Assembly: GCA_026225945.1 (NCBI GenBank)
Contig: JAMJFZ010001729.1
Location: forward strand, 28,310-92,309
Source of the DNA: Cricetomys ansorgei
Lineage: Eukaryota > Chordata > Mammalia > Rodentia > Nesomyidae
DNA length: 64,000 bases
Direction: 5' to 3'
Within the stretch, counting starts at the first letter, position 1; every line of letters starts with the position of its first letter. Position numbers and translations under genes: made by a program. The notes under the pieces were generated by a model. The model saw only the letters and a list, made by a program, of their open reading frames with translations. It was not told the origin of the DNA and did not search any database. This document shows, piece after piece, positions 12,085 to 61,489 of this stretch.

Positions 12085-12270
12085 ACAGCTAATCTTGGTT
12101 GACTGGCACACATGGAAAGATGGAACTTCAACTAAGGAATTACCAACATCAAATTGACCTGTAGGCACGTCTGTGGGGCATTCTCTTGATTGTTATCTGG
12201 TATGGGAGGACCCAGCCCAATGGAAGAAGCACTATCCCAAGGCAGGTGGGCCTGGACTGTATAAAATAGC
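12085..12270 (+). mobile_element. Rodent interspersed repeat (GACTGGC..AACTTCAACT type), copy
   Basis: Shares the block order (ttggttgactggcac, cctgtaggca..tctgtggggcattctc, gggaggacccagccca, ggactgtataaaa) with 36283, 43318, 53960 and 57560. Family name not certain. Confidence 0.7.
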
Positions 12271-12274
12271 CAGC

Positions 12275-12432
12275 AGAGGGCAGCAGAGATAACTCAGAGG
12301 CTAAGTGCTCTTTGCTTTCATAGCATCCACAGGACCATTCACAACCACCTGTAACTATGGCTCCAGAGGATCTGACACCCTCTTCTGATGTCTTCAAGCT
12401 CAAACACACATAATACACATACATAAAGTCAA

Positions 12433-12478
<46 letters not shown>
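12275..12478 (+). mobile_element. B2 SINE with (CA)n tail
   Basis: B2-like core with a (CA)n run at 12439-12477. Confidence 0.8.
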
Positions 12479-12479
<1 letters not shown>

Positions 12480-12486
12480 TCTTTTA

Positions 12487-12690
12487 AAGGGATGGAGAGT
12501 TGGCTAAGCAGTTAAGAGCACTTGCTCTTGTGGAGGACCCAGGTTGGATTCCCAACACCCATATGGTGGCTCACAAACATCTGTAACTCTAAGTCCCGGC
12601 TATCTAAGGGTTTTTTGGGCACCAAGCAGGCACATGTTGCACATACATACATACATGCAGGCAAAATACTCATACATATAAATCTTTTTT
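12487..12690 (+). mobile_element. B2 SINE
   Basis: ggatggagagttggctaagc head and acatatggtggctcacaa core. Confidence 0.9.
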
Positions 12691-12702
12691 AAAAAAATAA
12701 AA

Positions 12703-12735
12703 GAAAGGAAGGAAGGAAGGAAGGAAGGGAGAGAA
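12703..12735. repeat. (GGAA)n
   Basis: Short GGAA microsatellite at the tail of the B2. Confidence 0.9.
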
Positions 12736-12906
12736 AAAGAGCCTAGGACTTCAAGACACTCAGCAGCCTTCCTCCGTGGTCTCTGCTTCAGTTCATGCCT
12801 GGCATCCCTTGATGGTGGAGTCTAACCTGTAAGCTAAAATAAGCTCTTTGCTCCCTAAGTTCCTTTTGGTCATGGCATTTGTCACATCAATAGAAAGTAA
12901 ACTAAG

Positions 12907-13042
12907 CCGGGCAGTGGTGGTGCACACCTTTAATCTCAGCATTTGGGAGGCAGAGGCAGGCAGATCTCTGTGATTTTGAGGTCTTCAGAGTGAGGTCTAG
13001 GACAACCAGAGTTACAACAGAGAAACCCTGTCTCAAAAAGGG
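12907..13042 (+). mobile_element. B1 SINE
   Basis: gccgggcagtggtggtgcac to ctgtctcaaaaa, with the GTTACAACAGAGAAACCC mark. Confidence 0.92.
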
Positions 13043-13049
13043 GGAGGGA

Positions 13050-13112
13050 GAGGAAGGAAGGAAGGAAGGAAGGAAGGAAGGAAGGAAGGAAGGAAGGAAG
13101 GAAGGAAGGAAG
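13050..13112. repeat. (GGAA)n
   Basis: About 15 GGAA units grown from the B1 tail. Confidence 0.95.
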
Positions 13113-13129
13113 CTAAAACAGCCTATGTT

Positions 13130-13990
13130 GAAGGTTTGCTGTCCAGTGTGGCAATTTTGGGAGGGACTGTGGTCTGCATCCAGGCTGTCTCCCAAGGGCT
13201 CATGTATTTTAAATAAAGATAAGGGCTCTAGCATAGTGCTCTTGGGAAATGATGAGAACCTTAAGAGGTGGGGCCAAGGAGGAGGTTTATGATACTGGGG
13301 ATCCCTTCAAAGAGGATAGTGGGGTTCCACTCCATTCTCTCTTTTTAACTATGCATAGGAGAAAGGTTCTTCCCAGCTATACTTTTCCTTCCATAGATCT
13401 GCCCATCATTACATGCTACCTTGCCGTAGACCCAAATGCAACAGGCCCACCAAACCATGGACCAAAATCTCCAAATCGTAAGCCAAAATAAACCTTTTCA
13501 TTTGTAAGTTGGATCACTCAAGCATTTTGATACAGTAAAGGGAAGCTGACTCACACAGAAGATGGTGAAACCTCTAAGAGATGGGGTCAGATGGAAGGTC
13601 GTTATGTTATTGGTAATGGGCCCTTGAAGGGGAGTATGGGATCTTGATTCTGTCTTCCTGCTTCTCAATTTGGCTTCCTGGCTATGAGTTGAGTGGTTTT
13701 ACTGTCATGTGCTCCTCGGTGATATGCTGCCCGACCACCACCCTAAGTGCAAGGGGGCCAAATCAGTCAGGACAAAACTTCTAAAAGTGTAAGTCAAAAT
13801 AAATGTTTTCTCTTTATAAGTTGACTATCTCAAATACTTGAGATTTTTGTTTATTTCTCTTTGTTTTGTTTACTGTACTCAGGATGGAATAACCTAGGGC
13901 CTTGTGCATCCTAGGCAAATGCTCTACCATTCAGTATATCTCCAGCCCCAGGTATTTGATATAGTAACAGAGAGTTAACACAGCACTGAT
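13130..13990 (+). mobile_element. Two successive copies of a rodent repeat with a shared aaataaa..gttg end
   Basis: Copies at about 13130-13560 and 13560-13860 share a rightward end (aagccaaaataaacctttt / aagtcaaaataaatgtttt). A reverse ID element lies at 13873-13950. Family not named. Confidence 0.55.
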
Positions 13991-14480
13991 CAAAGTACAG
14001 ATTGAAGAGGGCAGGTGACATCACCCAGTGATGGTGAGGGCATGGCAACGAAGGGACTGTTACATACTGTTGATGGGGGTATGGTTGTGAGTGCGTTCTT
14101 TTGGAGACATTATGGTGATGTTATTAAACAATTCAATTGCACACACATATTCTGTGACACAGCGATTTCATTGCCAGGAATTCATTCTATAAATTTACAA
14201 ATATGCAGAGGTTCGTAGCAAGGACATTCATTGCAGCATTGTTTATGACGGTAAAACAGTGGAAACAATGTCCATCTGTGGGGGCTGATTGAGTAAAAAC
14301 AGGGATAATAAAAAGAACTGGCTGTCCACGTGCAGACACGGAGAGTTGCACATGGCAAATTGAAAGCAAACTACAAGAGTCTTGTGATACTATCCTGTTT
14401 GTAGCTTTCTGATAAAAAAATTTCTCCTGTGCATTGGATAGAAATGATAAACATCTGGAATGATGCATGCACACACATAA
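13985..14480 (+). mobile_element. Old LINE-1 3' fragment
   Basis: Order of blocks typical of L1 ORF2 3' end: ggagacattatggtgatgtt, gatttcattgccaggaattc, ggacattcattgcagcattg, agtggaaacaatgtccatc. Badly broken. Confidence 0.75.
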
Positions 14481-15345
14481 ACTACAAATCCTGGCGACCA
14501 CGGAGGGAACTTCACTTTGTGTTTTGCGGTTTTTCATTGTTGCTTTTAACTTACTTTCGTGAATGTGCATTACATGTTACTTTTAAAACACAAACAAGTT
14601 CAAGAAGGAAGGAGGGACCAATGAGACGGTAATTCATCAAAAAGGGACCAAGGGATTTACTGAGTTTATCACTAGAAGGCAAGCTCAGTGAAATGGCCTG
14701 ATGGGTGATAAGAAGCTGGGGAAGAGCTGATTGATAGACTTTGGCCACATGGGCTTGCTGCTCTCTGCTGCTAAACTGGAATTCCTTGGGACTTACACGG
14801 TTCTGCTGTAGGACTTCCAGTAACATGGCAAATGGCAGAGAATGGTTTCCTTCCCCACCAAGAGCAGATGGCTCGGTTGTCCAAGCAGACGGAGGAGAGC
14901 GGTACACCCGGAGCCACTGCAGGGGTTTGCACCCTGAGAAAGGCTCAGATCAGCTGAAGCTGACTGCAGCTGCTCTAGCCAGTCTCTGTCCCCGCTAATG
15001 GCAGGATGGAGCTCCAGCTTGATTACCACCAAGTCTTGGCCCAGGAGTCTTAGCACAGTGGCAGTGATGGCAGAGTTGCAGGTATCCAGTGAGAGTGGAA
15101 GGAAGCAATCCTAACTCTGGGTCAGGATTGTAGCAGGAAAAGGCAAGCTTAAAGAATCCCAGAAAGTTACTAGATACCAGGATGTCTGAGACCTTAAGTT
15201 TTAAAATTAATGATAACCGGATTCCACTCACTCATCTGAAACTGAGTTCTTCCTGCATGGAAGACACAGTATCAAGCATAAGTAATAATATACCAAGCAA
15301 GATAAACATGGGATTTATTAGGTTGAATTAAATGAAAATACAATT
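14481..15345. other. Unassigned DNA
   Basis: Several overlapping ORFs of 80-118 codons on both strands here have no recognisable domain. It could be a processed pseudogene or old repeat that I do not recognise. Confidence 0.35.
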
Positions 15346-15347
15346 GT

Positions 15348-15530
15348 TGGGGGCTGGAGAGATGGCTCAGTGGTTAAGAGCATTGGCTGCTCTTCCAGAG
15401 GACCTGGGTTCAATTCCCAACTCCCACATGGCAGATTACAACTGTCTGTAATCCAGCTCCAAGTGATTTGGAACTTTCACACAGGCATACATGCAGGTAC
15501 AATACCAATGCACATAAAATAAAAATAAAT
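15348..15530 (+). mobile_element. B2 SINE
   Basis: gggggctggagagatggctc to the acataaaataaaaataaatc tail. Confidence 0.93.
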
Positions 15531-15790
15531 CATTTAAAAAAAGAAAATACAACTGTAAATATCCAGCATTTTGGAGCCCATAAAAATGACAATTTCTTAT
15601 GGATTGATATAAATACATTCTGACAAGAGAAAAAAATCTATTACCCAGTTAATGGCTTAATTACAATTGTGAGAAAGAACAATGAAGAAGCAATCAAATT
15701 GGATCCAGTTTTGTACTTGTGTACACATGCATTCGCCTGCACATTGGTAGTCAAGAAATATTTCCCTTTCCCTTTAAGAAAGTTAATTCT

Positions 15791-15945
15791 GAGCTGGGCA
15801 GTGGTGGTTCACCTTTAATCCCAGCACTGGGGCAGTGGGGAGAAGCAGGATGATCTCTGAATTCCAGACCAGCCTGGCCTACACAGTAAGTTCCAGGACA
15901 GCTAGGGCTATATATAGAGACTCTGTCTCCAAAAAAACAAAACAA
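15791..15945 (+). mobile_element. B1 SINE
   Basis: gagctgggcagtggtggttc to gtctccaaaaaaac. Confidence 0.9.
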
Positions 15946-15959
15946 ATAAACAAATGAAA

Positions 15960-16812
15960 ACAAAGAATTGGAATCTAGGTCCTTCTAAAGTGCTTCTTCC
16001 CCCTTGATCCCCAGCAGGATGATGGCAGTGGGGTAAGGCAGGCGGTAGGCAGGGTTTTCCTAGCTAGGAGACTGAGGAGGCAGAGAAGGCCCAGTCTCCC
16101 ACCACAAAGCAGTAAATGGCTGAGCATGTGCAGGACATCCACCGTGGAGTGGAAGCAGCACCAGCTGGTGAGCTATGGAAAAAGAGTGCCAGTGAGAGCC
16201 AGTTCATCCCAGGGACAGGTGCCAACACCCACATCCCCTACACTGAGGAAGAAAGGCCACAGGAGACCCAGCCACCAAAAGCCTCCCTCCCTTCCATCCC
16301 TTCCCATTTTGGTTCCCTCTTCCTCTGTCCTTGACAGGAGGGAACTCTGGAGGAAAGGCAGTCCATAAAAGAAGGTCCTGCTGCTGGGGACATGGAGAAG
16401 AGAGTGGGTTCTTGGCTACAAGCAATGGTTAAATAAGAAAGGGGCAAGAGTCCCAGAGAACATGGATATTTCCAACTAGGTGGCTCACTGTAAGATGGAG
16501 GTCCCTCACAGGTAAACTAAGGTCAGACATGTAGGGGCACAGCTATGTGACCTCAGACAACTCTGCGATACAAAGTCTTCCAGCCCTGCCTGGAAGATCG
16601 GTGAGGAGTTGGACAAGCAGAGACGGAAGAATGGTCTTGTGCTATAGGGACCCTGGACAGGCCTGCTCTGGTGAAGATCTTCTCCTCAGCTTTGGGAGAG
16701 CTCAGAAGGCTTCACAACCTTCAGACCTCCAGCCTGTTTCTCCTACTTCACTCTTGACCACAGGAAGTCCTGCGGGCAGACTCAGATCTTTGGATAAAAA
16801 GCAAGAAGGGAA
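15960..16812. other. Unique DNA, nothing recognised
   Basis: No gene, RNA or repeat recognised. Confidence 0.5.
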
Positions 16813-16813
16813 G

Positions 16814-17015
16814 TTGGGCAGCGGCAGCCGGCGCACACCTTTAATCCCAGCACTCGGGAGGCAGAGGCAGGCAGATCTCTGTGAGTTTGAGACCAGCCTG
16901 CTCTACAGAATGAGTTCCAGTACAGCCAGAGTTACAACAGAGAAACCCTGTCTCAAAAAAAGAAGAGGAAGATGAGGAGGAGGAGGACAAGGAGGAGAGG
17001 AAGACGCAGCAGCAG
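16814..17015 (+). mobile_element. B1 SINE with (GAGGA)n tail
   Basis: B1 to 16962, then a purine-rich expansion. It carries the GTTACAACAGAGAAACCC mark. Confidence 0.9.
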
Positions 17016-17069
17016 CAAAGTGGGTATGGGCTTGGGAATATGGCCACACACACATTTATATGCCCCGAG

Positions 17070-17195
17070 GCCCTGGGCTAATTTCTCAGCCTCACCAGTC
17101 TGTCTTTGCTGCTGTAAAATGGAGGTTTAACTACCTCATGGGGATATTTGATGAGAGAACAAGTAAAACTCTAAGTCTTGTGGCTGACACTGAGA
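17070..17195 (+). mobile_element. MIR element
   Basis: Core like the MIR segment: ctgtaaaatggaggtttaac, tacctcatggggatatttga. Confidence 0.7.
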
Positions 17196-17199
17196 AGAG

Positions 17200-18260
17200 A
17201 CTTCATAACAGCCTCTGTCCCTTCTAGGTAACACACAGATAAATTCATATATCCACACAAGCACTCCACGCACAACACAAAAATATCTAGGTGGAATCTT
17301 ACCCTCTTCCCAAGGGGAATAAGTACATAAGCCAATGCTTTCTTCCTGTTTTTGACATTTACATATACTCTTAGTTCCCAAACTGAGGCCTCTTCTAGTA
17401 TCAGAATCTGAATTTCTGATTTGAACCTCTCAGACACTGCCCTTACCAGGACACTCAGCTCTGTCTACTTTGGTTCTAGCCCCTAGAAGTCACACCCTAA
17501 ACCTCTTGCTATCATGCCACCAGATTATTCTTCTCTCTCATTGTTCTAGATGCTAGAGCTCTCTCTGGGATCCTGGCTTTAAGATGTTGAGGCTGAACAG
17601 AATTCCCTCTCATTCACATATCCCAGACCCTCCTAATCAATCCCAGAAAGTGACATGAAGAATGGGCCCAATATCTGGCCAGGCAAGGACTCAGGAGTGA
17701 CCGCTGCACGCTGGATTTATAGGACTGCTGCCAGGACCCGAGGGCATGGGAGTATCTTCTGGGGGCAAGAGGGGGCCAAACAGCTGAATGTTGTACCGAG
17801 CCATCTTAGATGCCTATTATGGTTTCCTGAAGGTTGGCTCTTTGGGCTCAAGGCACTGCTGGAACTCAAGATGCTTCTACTGCTGTCAATTCCAAATGCT
17901 TCTCTACACCAGGTAGCTGACCTGCTCTTCCAGCATCCTGCCTAACCCCACAGGTGCTGGGCCAGCCCCACAGTCATGCTTTGGTATCCATAGCTACTGA
18001 TCAGCCTTGATAAACAGGATCCCTCAGTGCCAGCTGCAAGAAGTTTCTCTCAGTGTACTGGTTAGAGACAAGCTGGGTATGGCACCCTGGAAGGGACAGG
18101 TAATGTATGAGGCCAGAATCCCAAGGGCTCCAGCCTCTATCTCATGGGCTTTAAAATGTTCATGCACACTGCCAATTCTGGAAAGTAGGGAAGAGTTGAC
18201 TGTGCTGGGTAGGTCATCCCAGGTCTCATGCCTGTAAATTTTCATCTTGGCAACTGAAGC
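17200..18260. other. Unique DNA, nothing recognised
   Basis: No coherent coding or repeat signal. Confidence 0.45.
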
Positions 18261-18264
18261 ATTG

Positions 18265-18435
18265 AAAAACACCAGGGGTTCTGGAATCAATCAGGCCTTA
18301 GTTCTAGTCTCAGTTCTGACACATAAGCAGTCTTTCCAGACCCATATTCTCATTGGTAGAAAAAACAAAACAAAACGGGTATTTAATAACAGCATTTGAC
18401 GAGCACTTATTATGTACAGGCTATGTTTACTGTCA
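18265..18435 (+). mobile_element. MIR element
   Basis: ggggttctggaatcaatcag, cagttctgacac and acgagcacttattatg blocks in MIR order. Confidence 0.65.
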
Positions 18436-18914
18436 TTCTCCATAGTCTGTAAATAAGCCAGGAAAAAGCACACACCAGTAACCCCTCCCTTTTTGGTGAT
18501 GAATATGGGTGAATTTTAGTTTCAGTCGTCCTGGGAATTCCATTCTTATCAGTGATTGGTTTAAGGATGGAAATAGAACTTCATTCTGGCCAGATGGATA
18601 TAAGGGCTGATCTAGGGTTTCCTGAGAGCTTTCCATCCCTCTACTTACCCTTGGATAGCATGTGCAGTATGCCACCTGGAGCAACTGCAGCTACTTTGCA
18701 ACTCTGAAGGCAGTAGTCAGTAAATTGAAAGATGAAAGAATGTTGGTCATTGATGTCTTCATTAAGCAGCCCAATTAACCAACACTGAAACTAAATCATC
18801 TCTGGACCTCTTTGAGAGAGGGGAGAAAGGGGCAAAGGAGGAGAGAAGAGACAGGAGGAAGAGGAGAGGAGAGAATGGAGAAAAGGGTGTAGGGAGAATA
18901 GGAATGAATGTGAA
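18436..18914. other. Unique DNA with a purine-rich tract
   Basis: GAGGAGA-rich run at about 18815-18890; otherwise nothing recognised. Confidence 0.45.
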
Positions 18915-19042
18915 TGCAGAGTGTGGGAGTCAGAGGACAATTTTCCAGTTATTTCTCTCCTTCCACTATGCACGTCCTGGGTGAGACTCAAGTCATCAGG
19001 CTTGGTGGCATTCATCTTTATCCAGAACCATCTCACCAGCTC
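18915..19042 (-). mobile_element. B3-like SINE
   Basis: actcaagtcatcaggcttgg and aaccatctcaccagctccc end. Confidence 0.75.
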
Positions 19043-19905
19043 CCTCTTATGTTGACACTGTCACATAATATATGAATTCTCTATCCACTGATCCATCTCT
19101 CTACCCTTGCCATAGATGGAGTGCATCACTGTGCTTTCAGACACAAGAGGGCAGAGTGGGAACCACAATTCAGTACTGAACACGAAATGGATAATGCAAC
19201 CTTTATTTCTATGTGCTCCTAAAGTTAATATTCCTGTACCCAAAGCATCTTACAGGCGGGTAGCAAAAACATATACACAGGTAAACTCCAGTTGGTCCTA
19301 GTCCAGGCCTGTAACCCCAGCAGTAGGATTACTTCTTCCCTCATGGAAGAAACATTACTTCCCAAAAGGACTCCAGTGGACTCAGGCAAAGGTGATCTGG
19401 GGACATGATACTAGGTGTCCCATGAGTACTTGCTCTCTCCCTCTCCTTTCCCTCTCCCCCTACATCCACACACACTCTCACACAACCAGATTTAAACACT
19501 GCTAAGCCATTCAGCATTACCAAGAGCTGGCTGCTCCCTCACCCTTCACTCAGATGTTAAGGGACACTGGACTAAGTGCCACACCTCACCATTTCGACAG
19601 GTGCCTGTCACCTCTGCAAGTGTAAAATAAAGAGAAATGGCAAGGTATCTCTCCCACGACTCAGGTGAGCACAAACAGAAATCAGACTCTTAAACTCTGC
19701 AGTCACAACTTGTAAATTTTAAAGTGTGCTTTAGATGCACATGCTTTTTGAAACAGCAGCCTTCTTGGGAAAGGAAATAAATACGCAGAGGTGATTTACA
19801 GTGAGCTTTACAAGCACACAAAAAAAGGGAATGACCCAGATATTCCTTGTGGGCAGGAGGAAGTGAAGTAAGTACAACGCATCCTTTAAAAAGTATATTT
19901 TGTGT
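19043..19905. other. Unique DNA, nothing recognised
   Basis: No gene or repeat recognised. Confidence 0.45.
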
Positions 19906-19909
19906 CTGT

Positions 19910-19992
19910 TTTGCATATATATATAAAATATATACATATATTTTATATATAAATATATACATATATATAAATATATTTATATATATTATACA
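19910..19992. repeat. AT-rich (ATATAT/TATAAA) tract
   Basis: About 80 bp of alternating AT with near-perfect internal palindromes. Confidence 0.9.
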
Positions 19993-20145
19993 CCATGTGC
20001 ATGTTTGTGCTCCAAAAGGCCAGAAGAGGGCATCAGATCCTCTGCTATTGGAGTTAGAGACAGCTGTGAGCTGCTGCATGCTAGAAACTGAACCCTAGCC
20101 CTCTGCAAAAGCAGCAAGTGCTCTTAGCACCTCAGCCATCTGTTT
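19993..20145 (-). mobile_element. B2 SINE
   Basis: Ends gctcttagcacctcagccatc. Confidence 0.8.
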
Positions 20146-20154
20146 TCTAATTTT

Positions 20155-20321
20155 TAGTTTTGTTTTGTTTTGTTTTGTTTTTTGAGATAGGGTTTCTCTG
20201 TTGTAACTCTGGCTCTCCTGAAACTCACTCTGTAGGACAACTGGCTTTGAACTCATAGAGTTCACCTGCCTCTGCCTCCTGAGTACTGGGATTAAAGGTG
20301 TGCGCCACCACCACACAGCAT
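20155..20321 (-). mobile_element. B1 SINE with (TTTTG)n tail
   Basis: Reverse B1 with the gtttctctgttgtaactctg mark. Confidence 0.92.
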
Positions 20322-20324
20322 CAG

Positions 20325-20822
20325 CCCCCTTTTCATCTTCATCTGGATGCATCCCTAGAGTAGAGCACTTAAAGTCATTAACAACGGTAAGTAAAAAAGC
20401 AAGGAATGTTAAACACTGGATCTTAACAGTAGCAATACAGTATGCTATACTGTCTCGTTTTCATTTAAAAAAAATATGCATCTATATACAATCTTAAAAA
20501 AGTCAAGAGGTACAATTATACCAAAGCATTGAAATGATATTTATGGGGTATTCTAACTGGAATAGTTTTAGTTTCTTTTCTGCTTATTTCCTGTTTTCAC
20601 ATGACATGAAGAATGTTAATGTCTCCCTTAAAACAGGGCAATATAGTTAGGAGGGGGATGGGGGCCACCTAGATAAGGTATCTCTAATTCAATGACTAGA
20701 GATCACAAAGTGGTAGACACTGTGCTTCGATTGTTCCTGCTGTGATAACTGCATGGCATGAAGACTCAATTCCCAGGTTTCCCAAGTGCACCAGGAATCT
20801 TCTTGCTAGGGCATCTGACCTC
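20325..20822 (-). other. Probable Tmem35b 3' UTR and downstream DNA
   Basis: Directly follows the stop codon. No AATAAA or ATTAAA on the minus strand was found before the B1; a CATAAA-type variant lies near 20535. UTR extent unknown. Confidence 0.35.
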
Positions 20823-23462
<2,640 letters not shown>

Positions 23463-23562
23463 TCAACTTCCAGACCCGCCCAAGGAGCCCTCCCAACCCA
23501 CCCACTGACGCCCCTCCTCACACAGAACGCCTCAGAAGCTAACGTGACTGTTTCTTCCTGAC

Positions 23563-23568
23563 CACGTG
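23563..23568. promoter_or_regulatory. CACGTG E-box (CCACGTGAC context)
   Basis: A palindromic E-box, 185 bp upstream of the Tmem35b ATG, with a flanking GTCACGTG on the minus strand. This context is that of USF and TFEB/TFE3 sites. Function is inferred only from position. Confidence 0.4.
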
Positions 23569-23797
23569 ACCTGGCCTTCGATCCTGCCCGTGCTGTTGGA
23601 ATCTAAACAACCCTGTGGGATCTGGGTTTGATCTGTAAGGAAGTTGCACACTGGCCTTCAGAAAGTTACTCGTAAATCAGTGAACCACACAATTAATAAG
23701 AAATAAAGCAGTAACCAGTAACTACAAGTTTTTCTTGTCCGCCTGTGCCTATCCCTCCCATAGCTCAACTGAAATACAAATGTTAAAGACTTTAGCT

Positions 23798-23825
23798 TCA
23801 AGGCCAGTTTCCAAGCTCAAAAAAG
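23798..23825 (+). repeat. Short direct repeat, right copy
   Basis: AAGGCCAGTTTCCAAGCTCA then AAAAAGG; about 25 of 27 positions match the copy at 22905. Confidence 0.6.
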
Positions 23826-23829
23826 GTGC

Positions 23830-24805
23830 AAATGTGGTGCAATGTGGTGCAAAACGTTCAATTTCTCGCCTAGCCCGCCAAACAAAAGGGCCAAATTTGG
23901 CCAGTTGTCTAGTTTATTGTTTTAACACACACCAAAATGGAAAATGATAAAATTCTAAATATGATTAAACAACGTTCAAGGAGATTTCACAACACTTGGA
24001 AATTACTTAAAATTAACACCTCAGCTTGCAAGGATAAAAGAGTGTTGACCAACCATAGGTTTGTACCTTCCAGCATTGACTACCCAGCGAGAACTATATT
24101 GCAAAGCCCACTTTCAACAACGAAAACTCTCAAGCTCTGGTCTAAAGGTCCAAGAGAAGCCCTAAATTAGGGTCTCAAACTCCTCTGCCGCTTATATTTG
24201 CTGTTGGCCACCTGCTTGGTCTGCTTTCTGTCGACACATAACTTTCTGAGGGTTGCTGTTTTGGCTGGTCCAAGACTAAAACTCACTTTTAGTCAGACTG
24301 TGCCAGGATGTTATAGTGTGGACCTTTTGGCACCTGCCTACTTAGTCATAAAGAAGGGCACTGGTTGTTGACCTAACTTAATTTTGTTCCCATCTCAAAG
24401 TTTTGCCTTTTTTTTTTTTTTTCTGAGTCACTTTCTCCTGTAATTACTTTGGATTCTAGGAAAGACAGAACTGACACATAAACATAACATACAGTGAAGG
24501 ACCAAAACTAGCTCCAAGCAACAGAAAGCCTGGCAGGGCAGATCACCCTTAAGTGAGGACAATTGCCTCATTTGCCATTATAGTGAAGCTGCACGCCATG
24601 GCAGCCATCTCACAGAAATCAGATGGCTCCCCTAAAAGTGATAACAGTGGGAACATCTCTGGGGCCCTTTGCAGGTCCAGAGCTCAAAGAATGATCAATC
24701 AGACTACTAGTTTTATCAAAAAGAACTGCTGCCAGGTACATCCCAACCCTCGATTATTTCCTTCTCTATGGTAGTTCGAAGTAATTCAAAGTCCCTGTTA
24801 GCCTT
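23830..24805. other. Unassigned DNA between Tmem35b promoter and Zmym6 3' end
   Basis: A tandem aatgtggtgc duplication is seen at 23830-23851. Short plus-strand ORFs at 23735-23947 and 23937-24170 have no recognisable domain. A poly(T) run lies at 24408-24422. Confidence 0.4.
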
Positions 24806-24810
24806 TCAAG

Positions 24811-24963
24811 ACTGTGGGAGCACAGCATTGTGGCACACACCTTTAATCCCAGCACTTGGGAGGCAGAAGCAGGAGGTTCGCTCTCAGTTTGGGGCCAACC
24901 TGGTCTACAGGGTGAGTTCCAGGATAGTCAGAACTATGTAGAGAGATCCTGTCTCAAAAAAAA
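24811..24963 (+). mobile_element. B1 SINE
   Basis: gggagcacagcattgtggca to ctgtctcaaaaaaaa. Confidence 0.9.
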
Positions 24964-25314
24964 TTACTAAGGTGGGATCACTGAATTATAATCTATTCTT
25001 CCCAACCTGGTCACGCTGACCCAATCTTTCTCTGCCTTTCACCACTGCTCGCCTCTACCTGGTGTACTAGGACAAGTGGGTTGACCTGGTATCTTGGGAA
25101 ACTCCTTACGCAGAACATTTCCCCTGAAACTCCAAGAACAATCTCCAATATAAAGGCTAAACTGTCTCCTTTGTGTTATTAAAAATTATACATAATTATG
25201 CTTAAGTTCCATAATTCTTAAATCCCTCTACAACAAAGGAAAAATTATTAAAACATTTAATCACTGAAAACACAAATATATTAGCAAAGTGTATTTTAGG
25301 ATACTTATACAAAA

Positions 25315-25320
25315 TTTAAT
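25315..25320 (-). promoter_or_regulatory. Candidate Zmym6 poly(A) signal ATTAAA
   Basis: ATTAAA on the minus strand about 38 nt past the ancestral stop codon (25358). A second ATTAAA lies at 25255-25260. Position is suitable for the end of the Zmym6 transcript, but no transcript data support it here. Confidence 0.35.
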
Positions 25321-25357
25321 ACAAAGTTATAGATTCTGACAATAAGCAATATAGATA

Positions 25358-60336
<34,979 letters not shown>

Positions 60337-60439
60337 CTAAAACATAAGACAAAGGATTGGTACTCGGGTTTTGTTTTCCTTCATACTAGCATGTTAACAA
60401 CTTCAGGGTCAAGCATTTTAGCAACAACCCTCTGGAACT

Positions 60440-60856
60440 ATGTGTAAGCCCTTTGAGATGCAAACAGCAAGCACACATGCACATGCACACCCCAACACAC
60501 GTACATACACACATTACTCTAAACTGCCATAACAGCTGTTCCCAGCCCCTTTAGACAGGAGAGTGGCCAGACCCCATCCTACAGAGAAAAGACAAGATCA
60601 GGCCACAGAATCCCACCAATTCCAGGCCACCCTGAAAAGCAACACCCCTCCTGAAATGCTATATAAAGCCTGTCCTATGCTCAGGTCTGTGCTGCTTTTC
60701 TCCTGAGCAGAGGCAACCACTCCCACCACACACACACTCCTTGTATTTTTCCCTCCCTATATATCTCATGTGAGATTTGTTGCATGGTATGACTTTGTGG
60801 TATTCCTTGGCCCCCAACTGCCAGGATACCTTTCCATCCAAGTAGAAACACTAACA
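60440..60856 (+). repeat. ERV1 5' LTR
   Basis: The 3' edge is set by CA at 60855-60856 two bases before the primer site. A TATA box (tatataaag) is at 60660-60668. The 5' edge is uncertain (60430-60480) because no clear TG with a target duplication was resolved and the opposite flank is outside the window. It starts about 100 bp from the acceptor of the first Zmym6 coding exon. Confidence 0.7.
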
Positions 60857-60858
60857 TT

Positions 60859-60876
60859 TGGTGCTGAAACCCAAGG
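60859..60876 (+). other. Primer-binding site, tRNA-Phe type
   Basis: TGGTGCTGAAACCCAAGG follows the LTR after a two-base spacer. It matches the tRNA-Phe 3' end complement at all but about three positions. Confidence 0.75.
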
Positions 60877-61489
60877 ATAGGCTCTCCTGGTGCCTAAGCT
60901 TCCCCTTCAGGGCCTGAGCTGCACTGAGACCCTATCCCTCATCTCCAGTCAACCTGCAACAGACTCACCAATCATCCACCAGTGGCAATTAGGTAAGCTT
61001 CCCCTTCTGATGGGTGTAAATGTTTTTCTGAGTCCTGGAAGTGACCTTTGAGTGACCCCTCTGGCACTCTTGGAGCTGGAAGTACCCCCAACCCCCTTCT
61101 ATTCTCCCATCCTTGAAGCTGCAATTCTGCAGTTTTCTTACTGTTGTGTCCCTTCCTGCCCTCTTTTCTCACCTTCCCTTTGCAGCTGCCCATCATCCCA
61201 CAGCTCCTCTAGGCTCTGGTGGCTTTTTCCACCCTGCTCCCTGACCATTTCCTGTAGAGGAGACCTCCTTCCTAGAGTTCTTTTTTTCCCCTCGCCTTCT
61301 AGCTTTTCTGAAAGCCCTGGTACCAGGCACCAAGTCTCCCCAGGCTTAGCCAGGCTAAGCTCTGACACCCCCCCACCACACCCCATTGAGTGGGTGACAA
61401 CCTGCTGAATGGCTAGTGTCATTCCTCCATTCTTCCCTGAGTCCAGGAGATGCCCTACAGGCTGTAGTGACAGTCCCCCTTGGAATGCC

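Noticed and set aside
16547..16975. 142-codon plus-strand ORF
   Set aside because: The second half is the common B1-derived peptide pattern, and the first half has no recognisable domain or splice context.
1..20822. Exons of Dlgap3, expected beyond Tmem35b from human gene order
   Set aside because: No coding or UTR similarity could be recognised in this interval; the gene probably lies outside the window.
61052..61408. 118-codon plus-strand ORF in the ERV leader
   Set aside because: Pro/Ser-rich frame in CT-rich DNA between the primer site and gag, with no domain.
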